From Singulisphaera sp. GP187 (GTDB taxonomy: Bacteria > Planctomycetota > Planctomycetia > Isosphaerales > Isosphaeraceae): a stretch of DNA of 64,000 bases. This document shows, piece after piece, positions 1 through 9,986 of the stretch. The stretch is from positions 1,640,727-1,704,726 of the forward strand of contig NZ_FSRB01000002.1 of the NCBI RefSeq assembly GCF_900129635.1, in the 5' to 3' direction. Both the position numbers and the translations under genes were made by a program. The notes under the pieces were generated by a model. That model ran no database searches and had not been told where the DNA came from. It was given only the letters and a program-made list of their open reading frames with translations. Numbering within the stretch: position 1 is the stretch's first letter; every line of letters starts with the position of its first letter.

Positions 1-194
1 ACTTTGAGCTGACCGGTCTTGGCTTGCTCGTCCGTGGTGATCGCCACGCCGCATTCCGGGCGATAATCGCGCAGATCGACCGGAACGACTTCCGCCGTCC
101 TGGCATCCCGGGCCAGCGACGAGGCCGCCAGCAGACCCACCATTCCGAACGCCAGGGGAAACCTGAAACGTCTGCAAGCCGTTGAGAAACCCAT
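1..194 (-). CDS. Partial secreted protein, N-terminus only
   Basis: The reading frame starts at an ATG at 194 on the minus strand and stays open to the window edge, giving about 64 residues. The N-terminus has a basic stretch (CRRFRF), a hydrophobic core (LAFGMVGLLAA) and an Ala-x-Ala-like region, so it looks like a signal peptide. The mature part begins around TAEVVPVDLRDYRPECG. Too little is present to name a family. Export to the periplasm or surface is inferred from the signal peptide alone. Confidence 0.6.
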   Translation of the reverse strand, partial: MGFSTACRRFRFPLAFGMVGLLAASSLARDARTAEVVPVDLRDYRPECGVAITTDEQAKTGQLK

Positions 195-1094
195 GCTCGA
201 CCTCTTCGAATCGATGGTGACCACCCAAACGCTGGCGCACGGCGACCCGACCGGGCGAGGAACAGTCCGAACTCGGGGCTTTGCCACTCAAGAAACGATC
301 AGACTACCGGGGAGTTTCCCCGGAGGCTATCGGCAACTTGCGACCGGGCGGGCCGACCTCGGGGTGAGGGCCGCGTTCCGCGGCCGGGATTTGCGGCGAT
401 GCATCCTCGAACTCGCCCACGTCTGGATGGCTGGACCCAGGACAAGAGCTCAAAGACCGGGGGTCGCCGAGTCCGGACTTCCGCCACCCAGTTCGCTCGG
501 CCCGTGATCCCCCCCCCCGAACATAAACCGTCGTAGGTTTATTGTGTTCGATAAATATGTTGCATGTGTTATTTGGAAATTTAGGGATTCAGATTCGCTT
601 GATTGACTTACGAATGAGTGCGGTTTACCCTTGGTTTGCCACGCCTGGGTGGCTGGGGCCCGATTCGGACTCTGGAGAACGCGTCAGAAGACTGGGGTCT
701 GAGTTCGGACACCCGCCACCCAAGCACGCTCGGCTACGAATTCGCCCGATCGAAAATCGCTTTTAGCATCGTTGAATTGTGTGAGCTATGCTGATGAGGC
801 GGCCACGATCGTAGTTGATCGCGATCGATCCGGAATCCAGTTTGGTGACGCACGGCGATGAACGAAATCACGCGGATGATCCACCGATCGATCAATGAGA
901 GCGGTGGTCCCCAGGGAGCCGGACCCATGGTTCTGTGGGATCGCGACGAACACCATCGCCCTGTATCGCCGACACTGGCCCACATGGTCTCCGCTCAAGA
1001 CGCTCCACCTCAATCATTTCGCGCGATGGCCGTTTCAACGGTTTCGTCCCTCGTTGAACGGCAGCCATTCACCTGTGTCTGAGGAGCTTTTTCG
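195..1094. other. Intergenic stretch, 900 bp, no supported gene
   Basis: Short open frames here have no recognisable domain, no good ribosome site and no homology I can see. The stretch holds an AT-richer island around 520-610, a C9-10 tract near 507-517, and two degenerate direct copies of a repeat that is listed separately. The promoter of the gene at 1095 should lie in the last part, but no clear -35/-10 pair is visible. Confidence 0.5.
419..733. repeat. Two degenerate direct repeat copies
   Basis: Segments 419-500 and 639-733 align along their length. Shared blocks in the same order are C-ACGYCTGGRTGGCTGG, AAGACYGGGGGTC or AGACTGGGGTCTG, GAGTYCGGAC and CCGCCACCCA followed by CGCTCGG. The spacing between blocks differs by a few bases, as expected of decayed interspersed repeats. 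No terminal repeats or protein remnant are visible. Confidence 0.45.
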
Positions 1095-2237
1095 ATGCTT
1101 CGTTTCTTCGGGATTGGGTCGGTTCTCGTGGTCGTGCTCTCCGTCACCGGGCAATCGGCCCACGCGCAATATCGCTACCCGGCCGGGTATGGCGGGTGGG
1201 GAGGCTGGGGCGGTGGTGGGTCGACCGTACAGGGGAGCATCGCCAGCGGCATGGGAAATTACGCCGCCGGGGCCGGCGCGTACAACGTGCAGACCGCGCA
1301 GGCCCGTTCGATCAACGCGAACACGGCGATGCAATGGAATAACTACATGTACGCGGTCAACAAGCAAAATGCCGCGACCAATCTGGCCCGGCGCCAGAAG
1401 CAGCAGCAGAACGTCAATGAGTCGGCCGACGCGACGTTCAAGCGGCTCCATGACAACCCCGACCCCCACGACGTCCACACCGGTGACGCCTTGAACGTCG
1501 TCCTCACCGAGTTGGCCAACCCCAAGGTGTACACCCAGTTCGTCCAGAAGTCGGCGCAGCCGATCGACAGCAAGCTGGTCAAGAACATCAACTTCGAGTT
1601 CGCCGCCCAGATGATCCTGATCAGTCTCGAGGACATCAGCGCTCGGGGTGTCCCCGACGTCCTCGCCACGAACCCGGCCTTCGAAGCCGACCGTCAGGCG
1701 ATTCGGACCCTCGTCGCGAAGGGGAAGAAGGAGGCCGAGAGCTCGAACCAGGTCTCGGACGAGACGCTCCGGAGCTTCCGTGAGGCGGTCAAGGTCTTGA
1801 AGGACAAGGCCGACAGCACGTTTCAGACGGGGACGCGCCAGCGGGACGAGGCCGATAACTACCTGAAGGCCCTCTACGGCCTGTCCAAGATGCTCGAGCA
1901 GCCCCAGGTGGAGCAGTTCCTCAAAGGGCTCAACCAGTATCCGACGACGACCATGGGGCACCTGATCACGTTCATGCAGAGCTTCAACCTCCGCTTTGGC
2001 GTGGCGAAGTCCCCGGTGCAGGAAGCGGCCTACGACCAGATCTACCCGATGCTCGTGCAGCTTCGCGACCAGGCGCAGGGACAGGGTCCGAACCCGCTGA
2101 CGACCCAGGCGCCGTTGCCGGATCCGAAGCATGCGACGTCGTTCTTTTCCGGGATGGATTATAGCCACTTCAAGCCTCAGCCGAGCCCGCACACCGGGGT
2201 CGTGCCCACGCCCCCCGCGCCGGGACCGTCCCGATAA
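1095..2237 (+). CDS. Secreted hypothetical protein, planctomycete type
   Basis: A 380-residue protein with a clear signal peptide (FFGIGSVLVVVLSV, cleavage near AHAQ at about residue 24). A short Gly/Trp/Tyr-rich segment follows (about 26-45), then a long, mostly helical region with many Gln, Asn and Lys residues (about 70-320) and a Pro-rich tail. GAGGAG lies 8-9 bases before the ATG, which supports the start. I recognise no catalytic motif. The body resembles other uncharacterised secreted planctomycete proteins, and function is unknown. The gene stands alone, with the next gene 170 bp downstream on the same strand. Confidence 0.8.
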   Translation: MLRFFGIGSVLVVVLSVTGQSAHAQYRYPAGYGGWGGWGGGGSTVQGSIASGMGNYAAGAGAYNVQTAQARSINANTAMQWNNYMYAVNKQNAATNLARRQKQQQNVNESADATFKRLHDNPDPHDVHTGDALNVVLTELANPKVYTQFVQKSAQPIDSKLVKNINFEFAAQMILISLEDISARGVPDVLATNPAFEADRQAIRTLVAKGKKEAESSNQVSDETLRSFREAVKVLKDKADSTFQTGTRQRDEADNYLKALYGLSKMLEQPQVEQFLKGLNQYPTTTMGHLITFMQSFNLRFGVAKSPVQEAAYDQIYPMLVQLRDQAQGQGPNPLTTQAPLPDPKHATSFFSGMDYSHFKPQPSPHTGVVPTPPAPGPSR

Positions 2238-2408
2238 GTGGGAACCGCGGTCGTTCCGTTTCCGTTTCATGAAGCGCTCCGGGGGATCGCGCAATCACGA
2301 TCGGGATGACCGCGATCCCCTGCCCCGATCTTTTGCGGAAGTCATTTGTGTTCATTCGATGAGGATGGCGAGGCGTACGCCTCGGGAATTGCTGAGGAGT
2401 GACAGGCA

Positions 2409-3349
2409 ATGAGATCGGTCCCCCTTTGGTTCGGCGTGGTGGTGTTTGGGGTTTGCCTCGGTTCCGGAGCGCAGGACGCCGTGAAGTCAGAGAAGGTGGC
2501 CGCCCGGGCATCAAGTCGGGCTGATGACGCCAAGGCCATCGCCGGGCTGGTCGTGTCCTTCACGAAAGCCTTCAACGCGGGCGACGCCGCCGCGGCCGCC
2601 GCAACCTACGCGGAGGACGCCCTGGTTGTCGACGAGCAGGGGACGCGGACCGAGGGCCGCGCCGCCGTTCGCGACCAGCTTGCCGCCTCGTTTGTCGAGA
2701 GTCCCGGCAGCACCATCGCGATCCAGGTGGACGCGTTGCGCTTCCTCGGCCCCGACACCGCGCTCGAGGAGGGCCAAACGACGATCACGCCGGCCGGGGC
2801 CGGCGGAGTGCCCGAGGTGACCCGATTCACCGTCGTCTATGTCAAACGCGACGGCCAATGGCTCCAGTCGGCCGTTCGCGACGAGGTGACGCACCAGTTG
2901 ACTCCTCACGAACGCCTGAAAGAACTGGAATGGCTGGTCGGAGACTGGATCAACGAGAGCCAGGACGCGGTCGTGCATACCACCTGCAAGTGGGCGGACA
3001 ACGGCAACTTTTTGCTCCGCGAATTCACCATGAAAACTCACGGCCAGCCGGTCCTGAGCGGGTCGCAACGGATTGGCTGGGATCCGGTGAGGAGCCAGTT
3101 CAAAACCTGGATCTTCGACACCGAGGGGGCTTTGGCGAGGGCTACTGGACCCGCAACGGTGACGAGTGGGTGATCAAGGCCGAGGGCGTTCGCCAGGACG
3201 GCCGCCATGCCTCGGTCACGAATATTTTGAAGCGATTGGGCAAGGACCGGGCGAGCTGGCAGTCGGTCGACCGGACCCTCGGTGGCGTCGCGACGCCAGG
3301 GGTTGACGAGTTCACACTGGTGCGGAAGCCGCCCGAAGCCGGCAAGTAA
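2409..3349 (+). pseudogene. SnoaL-like (SgcJ/EcaC) secreted protein, frameshifted
   Basis: The N-terminal part (from ATG 2409, GAGGAG upstream) has a signal-like start and a SnoaL/SgcJ-type cone fold (about residues 40-155, with AFNAGDAAAAAATYAEDA), followed by a DUF1579-like second half (LEWLVGDW). At 3124-3130 the run GAGGGGGC carries five G after the A. Six would keep the frame reading EGGFGEGYWT. As given, the first frame ends at 3173, while the expected C-terminus (GGFGEGYWTRNGDEWV to VRKPPEAGK) continues in another frame to the stop at 3349. One missing base explains everything. It may be a sequencing error in a homopolymer or a real inactivating deletion. A role in binding or converting a small molecule is only a family-level guess. 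Confidence 0.75.
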
Positions 3350-3409
3350 GCGTCCTGGAACCCGTTTTGCGCCATCCATCCTCCTTTCTATACTTACAGG
3401 ATTCGCTCC

Positions 3410-5353
3410 ATGACGCGCACCCTTTGGAAACTGGCTCTCGGCATTTCTCTGGCGTTACTCGCTAGCCCGTCCGACGTCCTTGCTGGCCGTGGCGGCGGCC
3501 GAGGTGGCGGTGGCGGCTTCGGTGGTGGCGGAGGCGGTGAGAACCGAGGCGGCAACGGCGGTGGGAGCCGGGGCGGTGCGATGGGGGGAACGCCTTCATT
3601 CAGCCAGTCTCGCCAGCCGATGAATCAGTCCCGAGGCTCAGGCGACTCGGGTCGAGGCAACCAGCCCGGATCCGGCACACGCTCCCAATCCGGCAATCCC
3701 GCGGCCGCCGCCAATCGCAACCAGGGGCCGTCCAACGCGGGTGCCGCCGCCGGCTATGCCAACCGCAACCAGGGGCCGAGCAACGCGGGCGCCGCCGCCG
3801 GCTACGCCAACCGTAACCAGGGTCCGAGCAACGCGGGGACTGCCGCCGCCGGTGCGGGCTATGCGAATCGCAACCAGGGTCCGAGCAACGCGGGTGCCGC
3901 CGCCGCCGGCGCGGGCTACGCGAATCGTAACCAGGGACCGAGCAACGCGGGTGCTGCCGCCGCTGGGGCTGGCTATGCGAATCGCAACCAGGGACCGAGC
4001 AACGCGGGTGCCGCCGCCGCCGGCGCGGGCTACGCGAATCGTAACCAGGGACCGAGCAACGCGGGTGCTGCCGCCGCTGGGGCTGGCTATGCGAATCGCA
4101 ACCAGGGACCGAGCAACGCGGGTGCCGCCGCCGCCGGCGCGGGCTACGCGAATCGTAACCAGGGACCGAGCAACGCGGGTGCTGCCGCCGCCGGCGCGGG
4201 CTACGCGAATCGCAACCAGGGCCTGTCCAATGCGGGGGCTGCCGCCGCGGGTGCGGGTTATGCCAATCGCAACCAGTACGACGGGTATCATCCCGGCGTG
4301 GTCAACGGTTACTGGAATGGCAATAACTCTGCGGCCTGGGGTGCGGCGGGCTATGGCCTGGGCGCCACGACCGGGGTCGGGGCCTGGGGCGCTGGTTCGC
4401 CGATCTATGCTTACGGGTATTCGGGCTACAATAATCCCTACGCCTCCGGAATGGGGGGTGGGTCGCAGCAGCCTGGCAACGCGCCCCAGCAGGCCGCAGC
4501 GCCCGCCGCCGATTACTCCCAGCCGATCAGTACGACCGCCGCTTCGCCCGAGCCGGCCGTTGCCGACCAGGCGACCTCGGCGTTCGACCAGGCCCGTGAG
4601 GCGTTCAAGGCGGGCGACTACGCCAATGCCCTGCAACTCGACCAGCAGGCGCTGACGCAGATGCCCAACGACACGACCTTGCATGAGTTCCTCGCCCTGG
4701 TACTCTTTGCGCAAGGTAAGTACGAGCAGGCCGCGGCGCCGCTCTATGCGGTGCTCTCGGTCGGCCCCGGTTGGGACTGGACCACCTTGAGCGGGATGTA
4801 TCCCGACGTCGCGACCTACACCGGACAGCTCCGCAACCTGGAAACGTACATTGCCGCCAACCCCAAGTCGGCCCAGGCCCGCTTCGTGCTGGCCTACCAG
4901 TACCTTTCCGAAGGGCACGATGAAAACGCGGTCGACCAGCTCAAGCAGGTCGTGAAGCTCCAGCCGGATGACACGCTCTCGGCGCAACTGGTCGCCCGGT
5001 TCCAGCCTTCCGGAGACGCTCCGCCCGCCTCCGCCGGGTCGGCCCCAGCCGGCGCGCCGGCCGTCGATGGGAAGTTGCCCGGGAAGTGGGCGGCCACTCC
5101 GGCCAAAGACGCCAACATCGCCCTGACGATCCAGGACGACGGTCGCTTTACCTGGGCCGCGACCGGCCAAGGAAAGCCGCCGACGACGATCGCGGGCGCG
5201 TCGACCTTCGCCGACGGTGTCCTGACCTTCGTCGACCAAGGCGGACAGAGCGGCTCTCTGGTCGGCAACGTGACCTGGCAGAACGCCGATCAGTTCAACT
5301 TCCGCCTCGCCGGCGCACCGCCGACGGACCCGGGGCTGAACTTCACCCGCTGA
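3410..5353 (+). CDS. Secreted TPR protein with ten-unit peptide repeat
   Basis: A 647-residue protein. A signal peptide (ALGISLALLASPSDVLA) is followed by a Gly/Arg-rich segment (about 26-60) and a Ser/Gln-rich linker. Ten tandem units occupy residues 102-285: two of 16 residues, then eight of 19 (consensus NRNQGPSNAGAAAAGAGYA). A Gly/Tyr/Asn-rich stretch follows (about 286-365). TPR-like helices lie at about 385-545 (AFDQAREAFKAGDYANAL, EQAAAPLYAVL, AVDQLKQVVKLQPDD). The C-terminal 100 residues form a small beta domain (GKWAATP, DGRFTWAA). Related planctomycete proteins carry the TPR and C-terminal parts. The tandem block looks like a flexible surface spacer. Start and export are well supported; function is unknown. 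Confidence 0.85.
   Translation: MTRTLWKLALGISLALLASPSDVLAGRGGGRGGGGGFGGGGGGENRGGNGGGSRGGAMGGTPSFSQSRQPMNQSRGSGDSGRGNQPGSGTRSQSGNPAAAANRNQGPSNAGAAAGYANRNQGPSNAGAAAGYANRNQGPSNAGTAAAGAGYANRNQGPSNAGAAAAGAGYANRNQGPSNAGAAAAGAGYANRNQGPSNAGAAAAGAGYANRNQGPSNAGAAAAGAGYANRNQGPSNAGAAAAGAGYANRNQGPSNAGAAAAGAGYANRNQGLSNAGAAAAGAGYANRNQYDGYHPGVVNGYWNGNNSAAWGAAGYGLGATTGVGAWGAGSPIYAYGYSGYNNPYASGMGGGSQQPGNAPQQAAAPAADYSQPISTTAASPEPAVADQATSAFDQAREAFKAGDYANALQLDQQALTQMPNDTTLHEFLALVLFAQGKYEQAAAPLYAVLSVGPGWDWTTLSGMYPDVATYTGQLRNLETYIAANPKSAQARFVLAYQYLSEGHDENAVDQLKQVVKLQPDDTLSAQLVARFQPSGDAPPASAGSAPAGAPAVDGKLPGKWAATPAKDANIALTIQDDGRFTWAATGQGKPPTTIAGASTFADGVLTFVDQGGQSGSLVGNVTWQNADQFNFRLAGAPPTDPGLNFTR
3713..4264 (+). repeat. 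Coding tandem repeat, 57-bp units in 114-bp pairs
   Basis: The 552-bp block encodes ten peptide units (2 x 48 bp, 8 x 57 bp). Synonymous codons alternate between neighbouring 57-bp units: one type reads cgt..gctgccgccgctggggct and the other cgc..gccgccgccgccggcgcg. Units 5-6 and 7-8 are therefore near-identical 114-bp pairs. This points to recent duplication of pairs by slippage or unequal crossing-over, with the peptide sequence kept. Confidence 0.85.
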
Positions 5354-5415
5354 TTCTCGGTCTCGAGGAACGGACGGATTTCAGAATCGCGTCGATTTGT
5401 TTAACGTAGACGGAA

Positions 5416-5739
5416 ATGAACAAGCACCATAACCGACTCTCGCGCGCGATCACTCGTTTCGTCGAAAATCCCTTCACCAATTTGGTGAAGGGAATCGCGC
5501 TTTTCCTGATCGGTCTGTCCGAAGCCTCGAGAACCTTCTCTGAAGACGTCAAGCACAAGCAGCTTCGGGTCGGTCATGGCCTGATCATCATCGGCTTTTT
5601 CAGTATCCTCGGCGCCCTCCCGCACTTGATCGACGGCCTCGAAGCGAGCCGGCGATACTTTGAACTCAGGGACCGGACCGCCCGGCCGGATCCTGATCCC
5701 GCGGGTGGGCCCGAGAACCACGATGTCCGAGTCCAATGA
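5416..5739 (+). CDS. Small membrane protein, DUF2127-like appearance
   Basis: A 107-residue protein. A basic, amphipathic N-terminus (NRLSRAITRFVENPFTNLVKG) leads into a hydrophobic stretch (IALFLIGLSEAS), and a second strong hydrophobic segment (LIIIGFFSILGALPHLIDGLEA) follows at about 54-76. A charged C-terminal tail (RRYFELRDR) is probably cytoplasmic. It resembles short planctomycete and proteobacterial inner-membrane proteins of unknown function. A weak purine-rich site (gacgga) precedes the ATG. No partner gene is obvious; the sulfatase starts 188 bp downstream. Confidence 0.65.
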   Translation: MNKHHNRLSRAITRFVENPFTNLVKGIALFLIGLSEASRTFSEDVKHKQLRVGHGLIIIGFFSILGALPHLIDGLEASRRYFELRDRTARPDPDPAGGPENHDVRVQ

Positions 5740-5927
5740 TTTCGGTCGACCTACTTCGGATCGACTCGATTCGTTGGACGGTGCCAAGATGCGGTAACAC
5801 GTGTGCGAAAGCGAGCCTGATTTCTCACTTGATTGAATCATGAGACGTGAGTTGGCTCGCGTGGAAGTCATTGCGTGCGAACGGCTATTCCCGTGCGGTA
5901 TGACACCAACGTGGGGGCATCCCGGCC

Positions 5928-7676
<1,749 letters not shown>

Positions 7677-7788
7677 CAATTCCACTCGGTTCCCATGGAT
7701 TCAAGAGCGGGCGGGTCGCCCGTGGTTCCAGGATCGATCGGATCTGAGGGCTCGAGCCGATCCTGGAAAAACAATGCTCGCGAAATGG

Positions 7789-7818
7789 AGCCGGCCGGTC
7801 CCTTGGGGGCCGGCCGGA
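7789..7818. terminator. Hairpin between convergent genes
   Basis: CCGGCCGG at 7791-7798 and 7810-7817 form a strong stem, extended inward by TCCC/GGGG around a TT turn. It lies between the 3' ends of the sulfatase and the small minus-strand membrane protein, so it could terminate transcription from both sides. There is no T-tract. Confidence 0.45.
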
Positions 7819-7858
7819 ACGATTTGTGCGGCTGAGATGGAAGGGACGCGGAGCGCAC

Positions 7859-8182
7859 CTAGCGAATCAGGAGGAGGATCAACGCCAGCACCAGTGGCAC
7901 GGTGTTGAGAATCAGGCCGGCCACCGAGTACCGGGCGACGGGCTGATGACCACATGGGGCGAGCAGCAGGCCGAGTCCGCCGAGCGCCAGGCCGATGAGC
8001 GGCGGCTCGAACGGCAGCGAGGCACGAGTCCCGGCCACCCACCCCGCGCCATGCTGCGGGATGAGGAGGGCAAAGGCAAACGCCCATCCCAGCGCCACCA
8101 TCAGGCCCAAAAGCACCGACGCCTGTCCCAGCAAGAGGGAGAAGAACCAGGCGGTTTTCGGGATCAATCGTTCGGTCCGCAT
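7859..8182 (-). CDS. Small integral membrane protein
   Basis: A 107-residue protein with three or four membrane segments: FFSLLLGQASVLLGLMVALGWAF (long enough for one or two), PPLIGLALGGLGLLLAP and YSVAGLILNTVPLVLALILLLI. AGGAGG stands five bases before the ATG at 8182, which is preferred over a GTG three bases upstream. No family is recognised. It looks like many short planctomycete membrane proteins with unknown roles. Confidence 0.7.
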   Translation of the reverse strand: MRTERLIPKTAWFFSLLLGQASVLLGLMVALGWAFAFALLIPQHGAGWVAGTRASLPFEPPLIGLALGGLGLLLAPCGHQPVARYSVAGLILNTVPLVLALILLLIR

Positions 8183-8624
8183 CACGTCCTCCTTTCCTCG
8201 AATCGGCGGCCAGTGAAGCCATTCCGTTCACTTCGCAGGGGTATTCGCTCGGCGATCGGTCTTATGGTGAGAAAGAGCCTGGCTCGTTCTCGATTCCGAT
8301 ACATGCTTTATTCAAGCATCCCTTTTGGCCGGTCTCAAGCCGTTACCGGCTCGTCACCCTGTTCCGCGAGCCGACTCGCAGGACTTTCCCCTAATACGTC
8401 AGAGCGTACCCCAAGGTTCAGACCGTCTGAATTCCCAAGCCTGGGGGCGATCCCTTTGCCCGCGGGACTCGTACCTCTCCTTGCTCGGGGCGAGGAGCTC
8501 CTCTTGTCTGCACGGCTTTTTCTTGAACAATAGGATGCGGGGCGACGAAGGACATCAAAGGGACGTCGGTTTGACGCCCGAGTGGGTTACTCCTGCGCCA
8601 CATAAAAAACAAGGATTCCGCACG
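8183..8624. other. Divergent intergenic region before nadA
   Basis: About 440 bp separate the small membrane gene (minus) from nadA (plus). An in-frame extension of nadA upstream to 8325 is open, but it encodes nothing NadA-like. No riboswitch fold or clear sigma-70 box was recognised. Confidence 0.4.
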
Positions 8625-9575
8625 ATGCCAACCACCACTGCCGTCGATATTTACGACGAGATTGAAGCACTCAAGGTTCGCGAGGACGCTGCGATTCTCG
8701 CGCACTACTACCAGGACGGCGAGATCCAGGAGTTGGCCGACATCACGGGGGATAGCCTCAAGCTGGCCCGGGAAGCGACCAAGATCAAGAACCGGACGAT
8801 CGTCTTCTGCGGGGTCCATTTCATGGCCGAGACGGCCAAGATGCTCAACCCCGAGAAACGCGTGCTCCTGCCCGACATGGGCGCCGGCTGTAGCCTGTCC
8901 GACAGTTGCCCTGCGCCGGCGCTGGAGCGTCGGCAGATTCAGCTCCGTGCCGAGGGCCGCCGGTTCCAGACGGTCACGTACATCAACAGCACGGCCGCGG
9001 TGAAGGCGCTTTCCGACTGGGTCGTCACGTCGGGGAACGCGGAGGAGATCATCCGCCGGGTTCCCGAGGACGTCGAGATCCTCTTCGTGCCCGACCGCCA
9101 CCTGGGCCAGTATCTGATCGAAGTGACCGGCCGGCCGATGATCCTCTGGGACGGCTCGTGCATGGTTCATGAAGTCTTCAGCGTCGGGGACCTGCTCCGC
9201 TTGAAGCGGCGGATGCCGGAGTCGTTGACGGTCGCGCATCCGGAATGCCCGACGAACATTCGCGAGCAGAGCGAGTTCGTGGGGGGGACCGAGGCGATGA
9301 TCAAGTACGTCGCCGGTTACGAAGCGCCGACCGACTTCCTGGTCGCCACCGAGGCCAACATGCTCTGGCAGTTGGAGGCCAAGGTCCCCCGCCATCGCTA
9401 TCACCCGGTGCCCGGCGTCACCTGCGCCTGCAACAAGTGCCCGCATATGGCGCGGAACACCCTGGAAAAGCTTCGCGATTGCCTGGCTCTCGGCACCCCG
9501 GAGATCCTCTGGCAGCCCCAGTTCGAGCGGGCCGCCGAGGTCTTGCGACGGAGCCTCCTGGATCCGTCGAAGTAG
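8625..9575 (+). CDS. nadA: Quinolinate synthase
   Basis: This [4Fe-4S] enzyme condenses iminoaspartate with dihydroxyacetone phosphate to quinolinate in de novo NAD synthesis, in the cytoplasm. It has 316 residues from ATG 8625. The family starts near [22 protein letters not shown], so the in-frame upstream extension is not real. Landmarks are [38 protein letters not shown] (Cys89), WDGSCMVHE (Cys179), HPECP and CNKCPHM (Cys272). The three numbered Cys have the spacing expected of the cluster ligands. No nadB or nadC lies next to it. The stop codon is followed directly by an interspersed repeat element. Confidence 0.97.
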   Translation: MPTTTAVDIYDEIEALKVREDAAILAHYYQDGEIQELADITGDSLKLAREATKIKNRTIVFCGVHFMAETAKMLNPEKRVLLPDMGAGCSLSDSCPAPALERRQIQLRAEGRRFQTVTYINSTAAVKALSDWVVTSGNAEEIIRRVPEDVEILFVPDRHLGQYLIEVTGRPMILWDGSCMVHEVFSVGDLLRLKRRMPESLTVAHPECPTNIREQSEFVGGTEAMIKYVAGYEAPTDFLVATEANMLWQLEAKVPRHRYHPVPGVTCACNKCPHMARNTLEKLRDCLALGTPEILWQPQFERAAEVLRRSLLDPSK

Positions 9576-9576
9576 G

Positions 9577-9965
9577 CTTAAAGCGGTTTACCCATGCATT
9601 GCATACGAGCCAGGGATTCGGAGCAAGCGGCATTGGCATCGTCCCGCCGTGACCTATCCAACGGGCCCTGACAAGTTCTCGTGTCGCTTGATTTCAGCCC
9701 CAACGGGGCGGTCCATGGAAGCCCAGGGCAACGCCCTGGGGAATCGGCCACCAAGGTTCCCAAGCCCTGTAGGGGCGGCCCAACGGGTCACCCCTACCAG
9801 ACCGATCGACCCAGGTCCATCGCCCGGTTTAGGCCGCCCTTACAGGGCTTTTAAATGCAAGTGTATTGATTTCCCGGGGCGTTGCCCCGGGCTTCCTTAA
9901 GCCGCCCCGTTGGGGCTAAAATCGGCGGCAGCTTGCGCAACGCGTTAGCAAACCGCTGTAAAGCG
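9577..9965. repeat. Hairpin-rich interspersed element, copy 1
   Basis: The element is bounded by AGCGGTTTAC at about 9582-9591 and the inverted match AAACCGCT at 9950-9957. Nested inside are AGCCCCAACGGGGCGG (9696-9711) and its exact reverse complement (9902-9917), the palindromes CCCAGGGCAACGCCCTGGG (9722-9740) and CCCGGGGCGTTGCCCCGGG (9873-9891), and GCCCTGTAGGGGCGGCC opposite GGCCGCCCTTACAGGGC. The whole can fold into a long imperfect hairpin. It encodes no protein. It fills the gap between the converging 3' ends of nadA and the giant haem-protein gene, so it may also terminate both. A second copy lies at 34697-35042. Confidence 0.8.
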
Positions 9966-9986
9966 ATGAGGCGAGCGTCCCGAGTC

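Noticed and set aside
542-766. 74-codon frame in the first intergenic region
   Set aside because: It runs through a degenerate interspersed repeat and has no ribosome site or family.
1035-2294. Long open frame on the minus strand opposite the gene at 1095
   Set aside because: Arg/Leu/Asp-rich shadow typical of GC-rich DNA. The plus strand has a signal peptide, a ribosome site and protein-like composition.
3713-4264. Possible CRISPR array
   Set aside because: Units are contiguous coding repeats without unique spacers, and no cas gene is near.
3638-5239. 533-codon minus-strand frame opposite the repeat-rich TPR gene
   Set aside because: Its repetitive VARAGGG..RVARSLV sequence only mirrors the plus-strand tandem repeat, and it has no ribosome site or domain.
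8325-8624. Upstream extension of the nadA frame
   Set aside because: The 100 extra residues have no similarity to NadA, and the family N-terminus begins after ATG 8625.
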